This document shows, piece by piece, positions 1 through 6,884 of a stretch of DNA of 18,439 nt (within the stretch, counting starts at the first letter, position 1; every line of letters starts with the position of its first letter). The stretch spans positions 1-18,439 of the forward strand of contig JAISZQ010000342.1 of NCBI GenBank assembly GCA_031269165.1. The letters run 5' to 3'. The notes under the pieces are model-generated. The model had not been told where the DNA came from, did no database searches, and was given only the letters and a program-made list of their open reading frames with translations. The translations under genes were made by a program, and so were the position numbers. This DNA comes from Spirochaetaceae bacterium (GTDB lineage: Bacteria; Spirochaetota; Spirochaetia; Treponematales; Breznakiellaceae).

Positions 1-42
1 TCGCCCCAGCAGGGCGTCGCGCGCGCCGGAATCAGCGCTCAT
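1..42 (-). CDS. N-terminus of an unidentified leftward gene (partial)
   Basis: An ATG at 42-40 on the minus strand opens a 14-codon frame (MSADSGARDALLGR) that runs off the left edge. A GA-rich Shine-Dalgarno (GAGGAGGAGGG, 64-54) lies about 11 bases upstream, which is the main support for a real start. Too little protein is visible to name a family. The gene is divergent from the lipoprotein gene at 505. Confidence 0.45.
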   Translation of the reverse strand, partial: MSADSGARDALLGR

Positions 43-64
43 AAACACGGCCGCCCTCCTCCTC

Positions 65-485
65 AAAACCGTAAAAGAGGGGCGGCCCGTGGACGGCGTA
101 CATTTTTCTTTCGCCCCGGTCTCATTCTCGGGGGCCGGTCCCGCCTTTCTTGAGCGCTGTTTCCGGCCCGCGCCCCCTTCTTTTGGTCTTGTTCGCTTAA
201 CCGCGCGCGAAGGAATAGTTGAAAAGAGAAAATTGCGGAAGCGGGCCATGCGGTGCCCAACGCCCCGGCGGCGAATGTTCGCGCGGTTCGTGATTTTTGT
301 CTGAGTATGAAGAGGCGCCCCGAAAACGGTATGACTGCTTGGAAAACAGTGCCGTGACCGGGGCCGCGCTAAACGCGAAAGAAGCATGCCGCTTCCTTCG
401 TGTTTGGCCCTCTTTTTATAAACGGGGGCCGGGCTCTTAACGGGCCGTGGCTTCCGGGCTGTCCCCGTAGGGGAGGGCTTATTTT
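65..485. other. Intergenic region with no convincing gene
   Basis: This stretch separates the divergent partial gene at 1-42 from the lipoprotein gene at 505. Short open frames here have low-complexity, arginine- and proline-rich translations and no ribosome binding site, so I do not call them. A TATAAA at 417-422 could be a -10 element for the downstream gene, but no good -35 lies 16-18 bases upstream. A small hairpin (TCCCC-GTA-GGGGA) lies around 463-475, just before the lipoprotein ribosome binding site. Confidence 0.4.
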
Positions 486-504
486 ATTTTTAGGAGGAAC
501 TTTT

Positions 505-1542
505 ATGAATAAAAAGTTCTTTATTATCGGTTTGACCGTCCTTGCGGGCGTGTCATTATTCTTGACGGGCTGCCCGACGGACAGCGATGACGGCGAGCTA
601 AGCCCGGCGGAGAAGGCCGCGCAAGCGCTCAAGGACGCTCTGGTCGACGCAACGGTTGACGGGACAACGGTTACGCTGACGGCAAGCGTGGACCTTGAAG
701 ATGCTGGGCCGTTTGAGATTCCCGCCGGGGTAACGCTTGCCGTGCCCGCTACGATTACCCTCTCCGTTGAAAGTACGGCGGCACTCACCGTGACGGGCAC
801 TCTTACGGTGGCGGTCGGCGGCGAGATTGAAGTGGAAGGCGCCTTCACGGTAGCGGGTGTGCTTAACAACTCGGGCACGATCACTGTGGAAGTGGGCGGT
901 ACCCAGACCTACTCAGGCGCAACCGGCACGAACACGGGCACGATCAACATCAGGGGCACGTCCCATGCGGACGCCGCAACCAACCTTACGGGAGACGGGT
1001 CCAACGTCGTGCATGTGGGCGGCAAGGCGAGCTTTGACGGGGGGACGACTTATCAAGTTGGCCCTGAGGAGGCCACTACGGGGTACGCGCTTATTAGCGG
1101 TACGTTCACCTTCAACAACGCGGGGTATGTGCTCAATGGCGTCGCGAAGGTCAAGGGTACGCCGGACGGGAACGACAGCCGTGAGGTGGTTAAGGAACCG
1201 CAGACGCTGACGATTGGAGAAAACAGCACGCTTACTCTCCCCGACAGATCAAACAACGGATACACGGTGATGAGAAGCCACGTGGTTGACGCCAATAGTA
1301 CTCCCCGCATATTAGGCGCGGCTGGAGCCAGTATTGTTCTTGAGGCGAGGGGTCAATTGTACTTCAAGGAGGAGGAAGCGGGGACCCTCTCCACTTTCGT
1401 CGGCAACGAATCGTGGAACAATTTCTACAGCGACCCCACCACCAAAATAACTGCCGGGTTGTGGGACGGCGTCGAAACCTATGTCTGGGCAACCAACCTC
1501 GGAGACGGCCAAAACGAATCCGGCTGGGTGAAGCAACAGTAG
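505..1542 (+). CDS. Putative surface lipoprotein with beta-strand repeat body
   Basis: This encodes a 345-residue predicted lipoprotein. The start is the ATG at 505, preceded by AGGAGG at 492-497 with a 7-base spacer; an upstream in-frame start would put extra residues before a typical signal peptide. The signal peptide has N-terminal lysines, a hydrophobic core and an LTGC lipobox with Cys23 as lipidation site. After an acidic linker (CPTDSDDGE), residues about 45-150 are rich in T, V and G in alternating strand-turn units (for example ALTVTGTLTVAVGG), suggesting a beta-helix or beta-sandwich surface protein. The C-terminus has a distinctive SWNNFYSD motif (303-310) and ends GWVKQQ. The same N-proximal and C-terminal blocks recur in the broken gene at 6245-6660, so this is one of a paralogous family. 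Function is unknown; adhesion or surface coating is only a guess. A terminator follows at 1594-1636. Confidence 0.8.
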   Translation: MNKKFFIIGLTVLAGVSLFLTGCPTDSDDGELSPAEKAAQALKDALVDATVDGTTVTLTASVDLEDAGPFEIPAGVTLAVPATITLSVESTAALTVTGTLTVAVGGEIEVEGAFTVAGVLNNSGTITVEVGGTQTYSGATGTNTGTINIRGTSHADAATNLTGDGSNVVHVGGKASFDGGTTYQVGPEEATTGYALISGTFTFNNAGYVLNGVAKVKGTPDGNDSREVVKEPQTLTIGENSTLTLPDRSNNGYTVMRSHVVDANSTPRILGAAGASIVLEARGQLYFKEEEAGTLSTFVGNESWNNFYSDPTTKITAGLWDGVETYVWATNLGDGQNESGWVKQQ

Positions 1543-1593
1543 CCCTAACGTGTCCCCGGCGCACGGGCAAACAAGTTTGCCTTAGCCGAGGAA

Positions 1594-1636
1594 GCCCTCC
1601 GCCGAACGGGACCCCGTTTGGCGGGAGGCTTTTTTT
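1594..1636 (+). terminator. Rho-independent terminator of the lipoprotein gene
   Basis: A 17-base arm (1594-1610) pairs with 1613-1629, allowing one mismatch and two G-U pairs, around a 2-base centre (effectively a short loop after fraying). A run of seven T follows at 1630-1636. It lies about 50 bases after the stop codon of the lipoprotein gene, so it most likely ends that transcript. Confidence 0.8.
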
Positions 1637-1659
1637 CTGAGCGGCCCCGCGTTGGTATT

Positions 1660-1692
1660 GCTCTCCCCGCCGACTGCCGCTCGCTCAACAGC
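1660..1692 (+). repeat. Short duplicated segment shared with 6759-6791
   Basis: About 32 bases (GCTCTCCCCGCCGACTGCCG and onward to AACAGC) match 6759-6791 with roughly five mismatches, in the same orientation. One copy lies 3' of the intact lipoprotein gene and the other lies beyond the truncated 5' end of its broken paralogue. It is intergenic and has no coding potential that I can support. Confidence 0.4.
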
Positions 1693-1797
1693 CCCCGCCC
1701 AAAGGCGTGCTATTCGGTACGGTCAGCCTCAGTCGGTAGCACACCGCCTGTAGGCGGCATTGCCGCCGCTTCGCGGACGTGCCTCTTATGGTGCCCG

Positions 1798-1993
1798 TGG
1801 ACGCTTGGGACGCGCCCACAAAACCACACATGGTTTTGTCCCCGTTGAAGGGGATAGCGGAAGACGCGCTTGCAAAGCAAGCGGCTCAAACCATTGCGGA
1901 CCCCGCAATGGTTTGAGCGGGCCATAGCGAGGGGGAAGGCGAGGCAACTTGCCAATGCAAATTGCCGATTCCCCCTTTTGCTGAGATTTTGAA
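1798..1993 (-). repeat. Composite hairpin repeat, copy a (four hairpin slots filled)
   Basis: Read on the minus strand this matches the scaffold of the copies at 5937, 8788 and 11971. A block CTCAGCAAAAGGGGGAA is followed by CTTCCCCCTCGCTA, then TTCCGCTATCCCC, ACGGGG and CCCAAGCGTCC. Between these blocks sit hairpins. One has a perfect 16-bp stem (1884-1899 with 1903-1918, loop ACC). One has a 7-bp stem (1867-1873 with 1877-1883). One has a 9-bp stem (1818-1826 with 1831-1839), and a weaker one lies around 1943-1966. The copy lies just downstream of pgi, which is transcribed leftward into it, so it may also act as a terminator or mRNA end-protector. Confidence 0.7.
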
Positions 1994-2000
1994 CAACCCC

Positions 2001-3587
2001 TTATGAGCCGCCCAGTAACGCGCTGTAGGCGTCCAACGCGCCATCGCCTGAATGACCGGAGAGGACTTTCTTCGTGAGTATCTTGCCGAGTTGCACGCCT
2101 TCCTGGTCGAAACTGTTGATGTTCCACACAAAGCCCTGAAACATCACCTTGTTTTCAAAGTGGGCGAGGAGCGCGCCCAGAGATTCAGGCGTCAACTTTC
2201 TTCCATATATAAGCGACGAGGGCTTGCCGCCGGGGAAATCCTTGTTCGGGTTTTCCGCGTTGGACTGGCCCTTGGCAAAGGCGACGATCTGCGCCGCGAG
2301 GTTCGCCTTGAGCTTAGTCTGGCTGTCCGAGCCGTCAACCTCCACATCGTCACCGCGCTGAGACTCGGCAAACCCGATGAACTGAAGCGGCACAACGTCC
2401 GTCCCCTGATGAAGCAACTGGTAGAACGAGTGCTGGCCGTTGGTTCCCGGCTCGCCAAACACAACCGGGCCCGTCTGGTAGGCAATGGGCTTGCCGTCCC
2501 GATTCACGCGCTTGCCGTTACTCTCCATGTCGAGTTGTTGCAGGTGGGCGGGAAAACGGCTCAGGGCCTGACTGTAGGGCAGGACGGCGGTATAGGGAAT
2601 GTGCAGGAAGTTCCGCTCGAACACGCCGAGCAGCGCATCCAGCAACGCCGCGTTTTTCCCGACGTCCGGTTCTAATGCCGCCTTGTCCGCTTCCGCCGCG
2701 CCCCGGAGAAACGCCTTGAACACGTCCCCACCGAACGCCAGCGACAGAATTACGCCGCCCACTGCCGAGGAAGAAGAGTAACGCCCGCCGATGGAATCGT
2801 CGATATAGAACGAGTCGAGGTAGGCGGGATTGTTGGCAAGCGGGCTCGTCTCGCTCGTTACGGCGACGAGGTGCTTCGCGGAGTCAAGCCCCGCCTTTGC
2901 AAGTTTTGCCTTCACAAAAAGTTCGTTCGCCAGCGTTTCTTGCGTCGTGCCGCTCTTGGAAACCAGCACGAAGAGCGTCGTTTCAAGCGGAACGGACGCG
3001 ACCACCGCCGCCGCATCGTCGGGATCCACGTTGGAGATGAATTTCGCGGCAAGTTTTTGCGTTCCCGCCGCCGCCGCGCCGTTTTCCAGCGCGAGATAGA
3101 GCGCGCGGGGCCCCAAGTCCGAGCCGCCGATACCGATCTGCACCGCCTGAGTGAAGTTTTTCCCCGTGGAACCCTTGATCTTCCCCGCGTGAACATCGTC
3201 CGCAAACGCCGTGAACCGCGCAAGTTGCCCCGCATAGAACGCCCCGATGTCCTTACCATTCTCGAAGACGGCCTTGCCCTGTTGACCGCGCAACAAATGG
3301 TGCAGAACCCGCCGCTTTTCACCGGTGTTGACGACCTCCCCATTCAGCAACGCCCGGTATTTGGCAGCAAGTTCCGCCTCAGCCGCCGCCTCCCGCAACA
3401 CCGCGAGCAACCCTTCATCCACGACCTTCGCCGCATAGTTAAACGTAAGCCCCGCCGCAATCGGTGTCTCGTACAAGCGCACCCGCGCCTCGTCCAACAC
3501 CGCCCGGTAATCGAAACCCTTAAGCCGCCCTGCCTCCCGCGCTAACTTCGCGTAGACCGCCAGCCCGTCAAAATTGTTCCATCTCAT
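2001..3587 (-). CDS. pgi: Glucose-6-phosphate isomerase
   Basis: This 528-residue cytoplasmic enzyme interconverts glucose-6-phosphate and fructose-6-phosphate in glycolysis. Length fits the family (E. coli Pgi is 549 residues). Visible motifs include GIGGSDLGPRA (152-162), the sugar-phosphate loop SKSGTTQET (210-218) and the signature SIGGRYS (265-271). The catalytic glutamate is in MESNGK (Glu355), the histidine in GTNGQH (His386), and the lysine in EGVQLGK (Lys502). The frame is open for another 71 codons upstream, but that part reads through palindromic repeats. A consensus promoter at 3608-3635 lies inside that extension, so the ATG at 3587 (MRWNNF) is the better start; a G-rich weak Shine-Dalgarno precedes it. 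The gene is monocistronic by appearance, with hairpin repeats on both sides. Family assignment is very secure. Confidence 0.97.
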   Translation of the reverse strand: MRWNNFDGLAVYAKLAREAGRLKGFDYRAVLDEARVRLYETPIAAGLTFNYAAKVVDEGLLAVLREAAAEAELAAKYRALLNGEVVNTGEKRRVLHHLLRGQQGKAVFENGKDIGAFYAGQLARFTAFADDVHAGKIKGSTGKNFTQAVQIGIGGSDLGPRALYLALENGAAAAGTQKLAAKFISNVDPDDAAAVVASVPLETTLFVLVSKSGTTQETLANELFVKAKLAKAGLDSAKHLVAVTSETSPLANNPAYLDSFYIDDSIGGRYSSSSAVGGVILSLAFGGDVFKAFLRGAAEADKAALEPDVGKNAALLDALLGVFERNFLHIPYTAVLPYSQALSRFPAHLQQLDMESNGKRVNRDGKPIAYQTGPVVFGEPGTNGQHSFYQLLHQGTDVVPLQFIGFAESQRGDDVEVDGSDSQTKLKANLAAQIVAFAKGQSNAENPNKDFPGGKPSSLIYGRKLTPESLGALLAHFENKVMFQGFVWNINSFDQEGVQLGKILTKKVLSGHSGDGALDAYSALLGGS

Positions 3588-3607
3588 ACAATAGCCCCCA
3601 TACCCCC

Positions 3608-3635
3608 ATTTTACCGCAAAATCCGATCCTGTCAA
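3608..3635 (-). promoter_or_regulatory. Sigma70-type promoter for pgi
   Basis: On the minus strand, TTGACA (3635-3630) is followed by a 16-base spacer and TAAAAT (3613-3608). The -10 ends 20 bases before the pgi ATG at 3587, giving a short leader of about 13 bases. This position rules out starts further upstream in the same frame. Confidence 0.7.
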
Positions 3636-3639
3636 TAGC

Positions 3640-3672
3640 GCCTGTTCCAAAACGCGAGGTTTTGAAACAGCC
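3640..3672. repeat. GGCTGTTCCAAAAC-family palindrome, copy 1
   Basis: The arms GCCTGTTCCAAAAC (3640-3653) and GTTTTGAAACAGCC (3659-3672) pair with one mismatch around a 5-base loop. The same palindrome occurs at 9538-9573 and 17471-17530. It lies immediately upstream of the pgi -35 element. Confidence 0.75.
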
Positions 3673-3685
3673 CCAATACAGAACT

Positions 3686-3839
3686 GGAACCTATCGGTTC
3701 CTAAGCGAGGCGGCCCCGTCATTGCGAGGAACAAAGCGACGAAGCAATCCAGACGGAGATATATCTCCACTGGATTGCTTCGCTCCGCTCGCAATGACAA
3801 CCGCCCAAGCGAGGAACCTATCGGTTCCTAGGCGGGGCG
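3686..3839. repeat. CATTGCGAG inverted-repeat element flanked by 27-bp direct repeats
   Basis: The inner element (3718-3798) is an imperfect inverted repeat. It begins GTCATTGCGAG and ends CTCGCAATGAC, with GAAGCAATCCA and TGGATTGCTTC inside. It is of the widespread type seen in many bacterial intergenic regions. It is flanked by a 27-base direct repeat (3686-3712 and 3813-3839, 25 of 27 identical) that begins with the palindrome AGGAACC-TATC-GGTTCCT or its trimmed form. Related half copies occur at 6168-6196 and 8072-8115. Confidence 0.7.
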
Positions 3840-3880
3840 TTCCCCTCACGATACGCCCACGGAAAGCCCCTGCGGGCGGG

Positions 3881-3982
3881 TTGGGGGGCGTTGCGGGGGA
3901 ACTCCCCCGCTGAAGGGGGTAGCGTAAGACGCGAAGCGGCTGGAGCGAGGGGGAAGGCTTTCCCCCCTTTAATGAAAGGGGG
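3881..3982 (-). repeat. Composite hairpin repeat, copy b (slots mostly empty)
   Basis: Read on the minus strand it has the scaffold blocks CTTCCCCCTCGCTCCAGCC, TTACGCTACCCCC, TTCAGCGGGGG and CGCAACGCCCCCC. It lacks the large CAAAACC hairpin found at the same position in copies a, c, d and e. A GC hairpin with an AAAGGGGG arm (3963-3970 with 3975-3982, loop AATG) closes the end nearest pstC, and may serve as the pstC transcript end. Confidence 0.65.
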
Positions 3983-4016
3983 CGGCCCGTTTTTGCTTAA
4001 ACAGAGCCGTTTGGTC

Positions 4017-4937
4017 TCAGCGGGGCATCCTTCCTTTGGCGAGGGTGAAGAGGAGGTTGATGATCAGGATGAAGACGAAGAGGGTGGCGGCTGTGGCGAT
4101 GAGGGCCTCGCGGTGGAGGTCGGCGGCGTAACCCATCTCCAGCACGATGTTGGCGGTGAGAGTACGCGCGCCCCGGAAGAGGCTTTGGGGGATGATGGCT
4201 TGGTTTCCCGCTACCATGATTACGGCCATCGTTTCGCCGATGGACCGCCCGACGCCGAGTATCACCGCCGCCATGAGACCTGACCCGGCAGCGGGGGTGA
4301 GCACAAAGAAGACGGCTTCCTCGTGGGACGCGCCCAGTGCGAGGGCACCCTCATAGTACGATTCCGGCACGGCGCGAAGGGCCGCCTCGGACACGCTGAT
4401 AATCGTGGGGAGGATCATCATGCCCAGAAGGAGTGACGCGGTGAGGATGCTTTTCCCGTTGCCCGCGCCGAGAGAGCGCAGTGCCGGAACCAGCACTACG
4501 AGCCCAAAGAAGCCGTAGACCACCGAGGGGATCCCCGCCAGCAGCGTGACGGCGGGGCTCATCACCGCATGGAGGCGGGCCGGGCAGAAGCGGGCCATGA
4601 ACACGGCGCAGAGGAGCCCTAACGGCACCCCCGCGACGATTGCCCCGGCGGTTACGTAGAGACTGCCGAGGATCATCGGGGCGATACCGTAAAGCCCGTT
4701 CCCCGGCCGCCACGCGGTGCCCGCGAAAAACTTTAGCGGGCCGATTTGCCCGATTGCCGGAATACCGTTGGCAAAGAGGAAGCCGCATATCAGCGCGACG
4801 CAGAGGATCGAGAGCGAGGCCGCCGCGAGGAACACCGTCCTCATGAACGGTTCCATTAACGGTTTTTTCAACCCGCCGTGCGCTTTTGTTTTGTTTATCG
4901 CGGCCTTCTCCGAGCCGACAGTATTCCGTGTTTTCAT
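4017..4937 (-). CDS. pstC: Phosphate ABC transporter permease PstC
   Basis: This 306-residue inner-membrane permease is one half of the transmembrane channel for high-affinity phosphate import; PstA is its normal partner and PstB the ATPase. A cytoplasmic basic N-terminus (1-31) is followed by about six hydrophobic segments, the first at 33-57. The ABC-coupling EAA loop is clear at residues 184-215 (EAALRAVPESYYEGALALGA and onward). The PstC-typical GVGRSIGETMAV follows at 228-239. The ATG at 4937 shares its A with the pstS stop (TAATG), so translation is coupled to pstS. I see no pstA, pstB or phoU downstream; the next element is a repeat and then pgi. PstC rather than PstA is supported by the GIAPMILGSLYV segment and by its position directly after pstS. 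Confidence 0.93.
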   Translation of the reverse strand: MKTRNTVGSEKAAINKTKAHGGLKKPLMEPFMRTVFLAAASLSILCVALICGFLFANGIPAIGQIGPLKFFAGTAWRPGNGLYGIAPMILGSLYVTAGAIVAGVPLGLLCAVFMARFCPARLHAVMSPAVTLLAGIPSVVYGFFGLVVLVPALRSLGAGNGKSILTASLLLGMMILPTIISVSEAALRAVPESYYEGALALGASHEEAVFFVLTPAAGSGLMAAVILGVGRSIGETMAVIMVAGNQAIIPQSLFRGARTLTANIVLEMGYAADLHREALIATAATLFVFILIINLLFTLAKGRMPR

Positions 4938-5839
4938 TAGAGGGTGCTCCAATCGGTCACGCCGCCTGAGTAGATGGCCTTGACCTGTGCTTTCGTGAGC
5001 CCGTCAAGCGGGTTCTCTTTGTTGACGATGACCGCGATACCGTCGGTGGCGATCACGATACCCGTGATGCCTTTGTCCAACTCGCTCTGCTTGAGTTCCC
5101 GCGAGGCCATGCCGATGTCGCAGATCCCGTCTATCGTCGAGTTCATCCCCGTTGACGAGTCGCTCTGCTGGATCTCGATGTCAACGCCGGGATATTTCTT
5201 GATGTAGGCTTCCCGCACCTTTTCCATGAGCGGCGTTACCGACGAAGACCCGGCCACGACGACCTTCGTCCCCGATGCGGTCCGCGCCGGTGCCGTTGCC
5301 GTGACGTTGTCCAGCGGGAGATAGCCGCTCGAACTGACGATCGCCTGTCCGTCCGCGCTCGTGATGAAGGCGATAAAGTCTTTGGCCGCGTCGCTCACGT
5401 CGTTCCGCACTGCGATGTAGAAGGGCCGGAATATTTTGTACGACCCGTTCTTGATAGCCGCCGCCGTTGCCGCCGCCCCGTCAATCTTGAGCGCCTTCAC
5501 CGTGCTGTTCAGCGACCCCAGCGACAGATACCCGATCGCGTTCCGGTCTCCCGCGACAGACGTCATCATCACGGCAGTGTTGTTGGTGATCTCCGCCCCC
5601 GCGACCGTGTTGTCCTTCTTGTTCGCGTCCAGCACTTCGAAAAGCTCGACAAACGCGCTCCGCGTCCCCGAACCGTCCTCGCGGGAAATCACCGTGATCG
5701 GCCTCCCGCTCGCGCCCTGCGAACCGCTGCTCTTCTGACCACCCGCGCTCACATTCCCCGCCACCATGATGAAGACCATCACGGCAACGACTCCCCGGAT
5801 AACCCGGCCGACTGTGTTTTGAAACATTCTTGTTTGCAT
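4937..5839 (-). CDS. pstS: Phosphate-binding protein PstS, circularly permuted
   Basis: This 300-residue exported protein is the phosphate-binding component of the Pst ABC transporter. The start at 5839 has AAGGAG with a 6-base spacer. The N-terminus has a signal peptide (about 1-32, hydrophobic core 16-28, likely cleavage after VSA) and no lipobox cysteine. The order of family motifs is swapped compared with E. coli PstS. SREDGSGTR (52-60), AIGYLSLGSL (101-110), RPFYIAV (138-144) and SGYLPL (171-176) are normally C-terminal but come first. GSSSVTP (197-203), DSSTGM (227-232), MASREL (244-249) and TDGIAVIVN (265-273) are normally N-terminal but come last. I recall a similar order in some clostridial PstS proteins. 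The gene is the first of the pstS-pstC unit and overlaps pstC by one base. A probable PHO box lies upstream. Confidence 0.92.
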   Translation of the reverse strand: MQTRMFQNTVGRVIRGVVAVMVFIMVAGNVSAGGQKSSGSQGASGRPITVISREDGSGTRSAFVELFEVLDANKKDNTVAGAEITNNTAVMMTSVAGDRNAIGYLSLGSLNSTVKALKIDGAAATAAAIKNGSYKIFRPFYIAVRNDVSDAAKDFIAFITSADGQAIVSSSGYLPLDNVTATAPARTASGTKVVVAGSSSVTPLMEKVREAYIKKYPGVDIEIQQSDSSTGMNSTIDGICDIGMASRELKQSELDKGITGIVIATDGIAVIVNKENPLDGLTKAQVKAIYSGGVTDWSTL

Positions 5840-5858
5840 GTGTTTCTCCTTGCGCCCC

Positions 5859-5913
5859 AGTATAAAAAGCCGATGTCAAGAACGTATAAAGAGCATGTGA
5901 AATGTGTGTGAAA
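5859..5913 (-). promoter_or_regulatory. PHO box and -10 element for pstS
   Basis: On the minus strand, four 7-mers occur at exact 11-base spacing: TTTCACA (5913-5907), TTTCACA (5902-5896), CTTTATA (5891-5885) and CTTGACA (5880-5874). The first two are identical; the others match 4 and 5 of 7 positions. Nine bases after the last is a -10 candidate TATACT (5864-5859), 19 bases before the pstS ATG, and there is no good -35. This 7+4 phasing is the architecture of PhoB/PhoP boxes at activator-dependent promoters, and the gene downstream is pstS. Binding itself is inferred. Confidence 0.6.
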
Positions 5914-5936
5914 TCGTTAGCGTAAGGAGTGGTCAA

Positions 5937-6117
5937 AATCTCAGCAAAAAGGGGGAAGTCTCCCCCTTCGCTACGGCCAGCTCAAACCATCGCGGGATAT
6001 ACCCCGCGATGGTAAGAGCCGTCCTCCGCTATCCCCCTCAGCGGGGGTTTCCCCCCCCCGCAACGCCCCCGAATCACCGCGGAGGGTTGTGTCCCATGGG
6101 GTTTTTGAACAGGCTCT
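5937..6117 (+). repeat. Composite hairpin repeat, copy c
   Basis: The scaffold reads CTCAGCAAAAAGGGGGAA, CCCCCTTCGCTA, TCCGCTATCCCCC, TCAGCGGGGG, CGCAACGCCCCC and GAATCACCGCGG. It ends in a half copy of the GTTCCAAAAC palindrome (TTTTTGAACAGGCTC). The main slot holds a hairpin of 5980-5996 with 6003-6019, 15 of 17 positions paired, with an AA/AA bulge near the outer end. The other slots are empty (GTCT and GTCC). It lies upstream of pstS on the far side of the PHO box. Confidence 0.7.
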
Positions 6118-6167
6118 AAGGATTCTTAACCGCAGATTACGCGGATTTGCACGGATTTAATCCGCCC

Positions 6168-6196
6168 GTCATTGCGAGCGAAGCGAAGCAATCCAG
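6168..6196 (+). repeat. Half copy of the CATTGCGAG repeat
   Basis: GTCATTGCGAGCGAAGCGAA continues to GCAATCCAG, matching the left arm of the full inverted repeat at 3718-3798. It sits about 50 bases downstream of the broken lipoprotein gene's stop codon. No right arm is present, so it is a solo arm. Confidence 0.6.
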
Positions 6197-6244
6197 GGTG
6201 AAGGCATTCCTCGGCTTACGAAGTGCGCTGATCACACGCCGCGA

Positions 6245-6660
6245 CTACTCTGCCTTCACCCAGCCAGCATTGCCACTGCCGCCAACGTTGGCGTCCCAGT
6301 TGAAGGTTTTGTTGAACAAATAGCCACCGACACCCGTTTCCTTGTTGGAGGTATCACTGTAGAAATTGTTCCACGATTTACTGCTGATGTTCGTCGTGAC
6401 AAAGGAGCCGCTACCTTCTGTGAACATGATGTAAGCCCTCTGTTCAAGAATAATCTTGGCGCCGGGCTCGCCGAACAAGAGGGAAGGGCCGCTGCTCAAG
6501 CGTCCCCGCCACTTCAATCGCGCCGCCGTTCGCCACCGTAAGAGTGCCCGCCACGGTGAGTGCCGCCGGACTTTCAACGGAGAGGGTCGTCCCATTGGCC
6601 ACGACAAGCGTTACCCCGGCGGGAATCACAACCGCCCCAGTGGTATTAAGTTCCACACAC
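6245..6660 (-). pseudogene. Broken paralogue of the lipoprotein gene (5' truncated, internal deletion)
   Basis: On the minus strand, two fragments in different frames match the lipoprotein at 505-1542. The 5' fragment (about 6500-6660) gives VIPAGVTLVVANGTTLSVES and LTVAGTLTVANGGAIEVAGTL, equivalent to residues about 65-118 of the intact protein. The 3' fragment (6245 to about 6497) gives GEPGAKIILEQRAYIMF, SWNNFYSD and a GWVKAE end, equivalent to residues about 268-345. The join near 6495-6500 removes roughly 150 residues and shifts frame. The signal peptide region is missing and AT-rich unrelated sequence follows beyond 6660. The product cannot be a normal lipoprotein, so this is a pseudogene or leftover recombination cassette. 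Confidence 0.8.
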
Positions 6661-6884
6661 GAAAAACTTTGTCAAGGGACACCCCGCGAAAAAACGCAAA
6701 AAACGGGGAAAAAAGTTACCAAAAGCGTGGTTCCGTGTGATAAAACCGGGGCGGTGCGGCTCTCCCCGCTGATTGCCGCTTCCTAAACAGCACATAATCC
6801 ATCATAATCCACCGTAACCAAACAGCACGATTGCTCCGCAAGTGGTTAAGTGCCGGGGCTTACGTGCCGATAAGTATAGCAAGT

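Noticed and set aside
400..504. N-terminal extension of the lipoprotein by 35 codons
   Set aside because: The strong AGGAGG and signal peptide place the start at 505.
2052..3545. Several plus-strand frames of 200 codons or more opposite pgi
   Set aside because: They mirror pgi codon structure; arginine- and valine-rich with no motifs.
3588..3800. N-terminal extension of pgi by 71 codons
   Set aside because: It translates palindromic repeats and contains the pgi promoter; residues have no similarity to Pgi.
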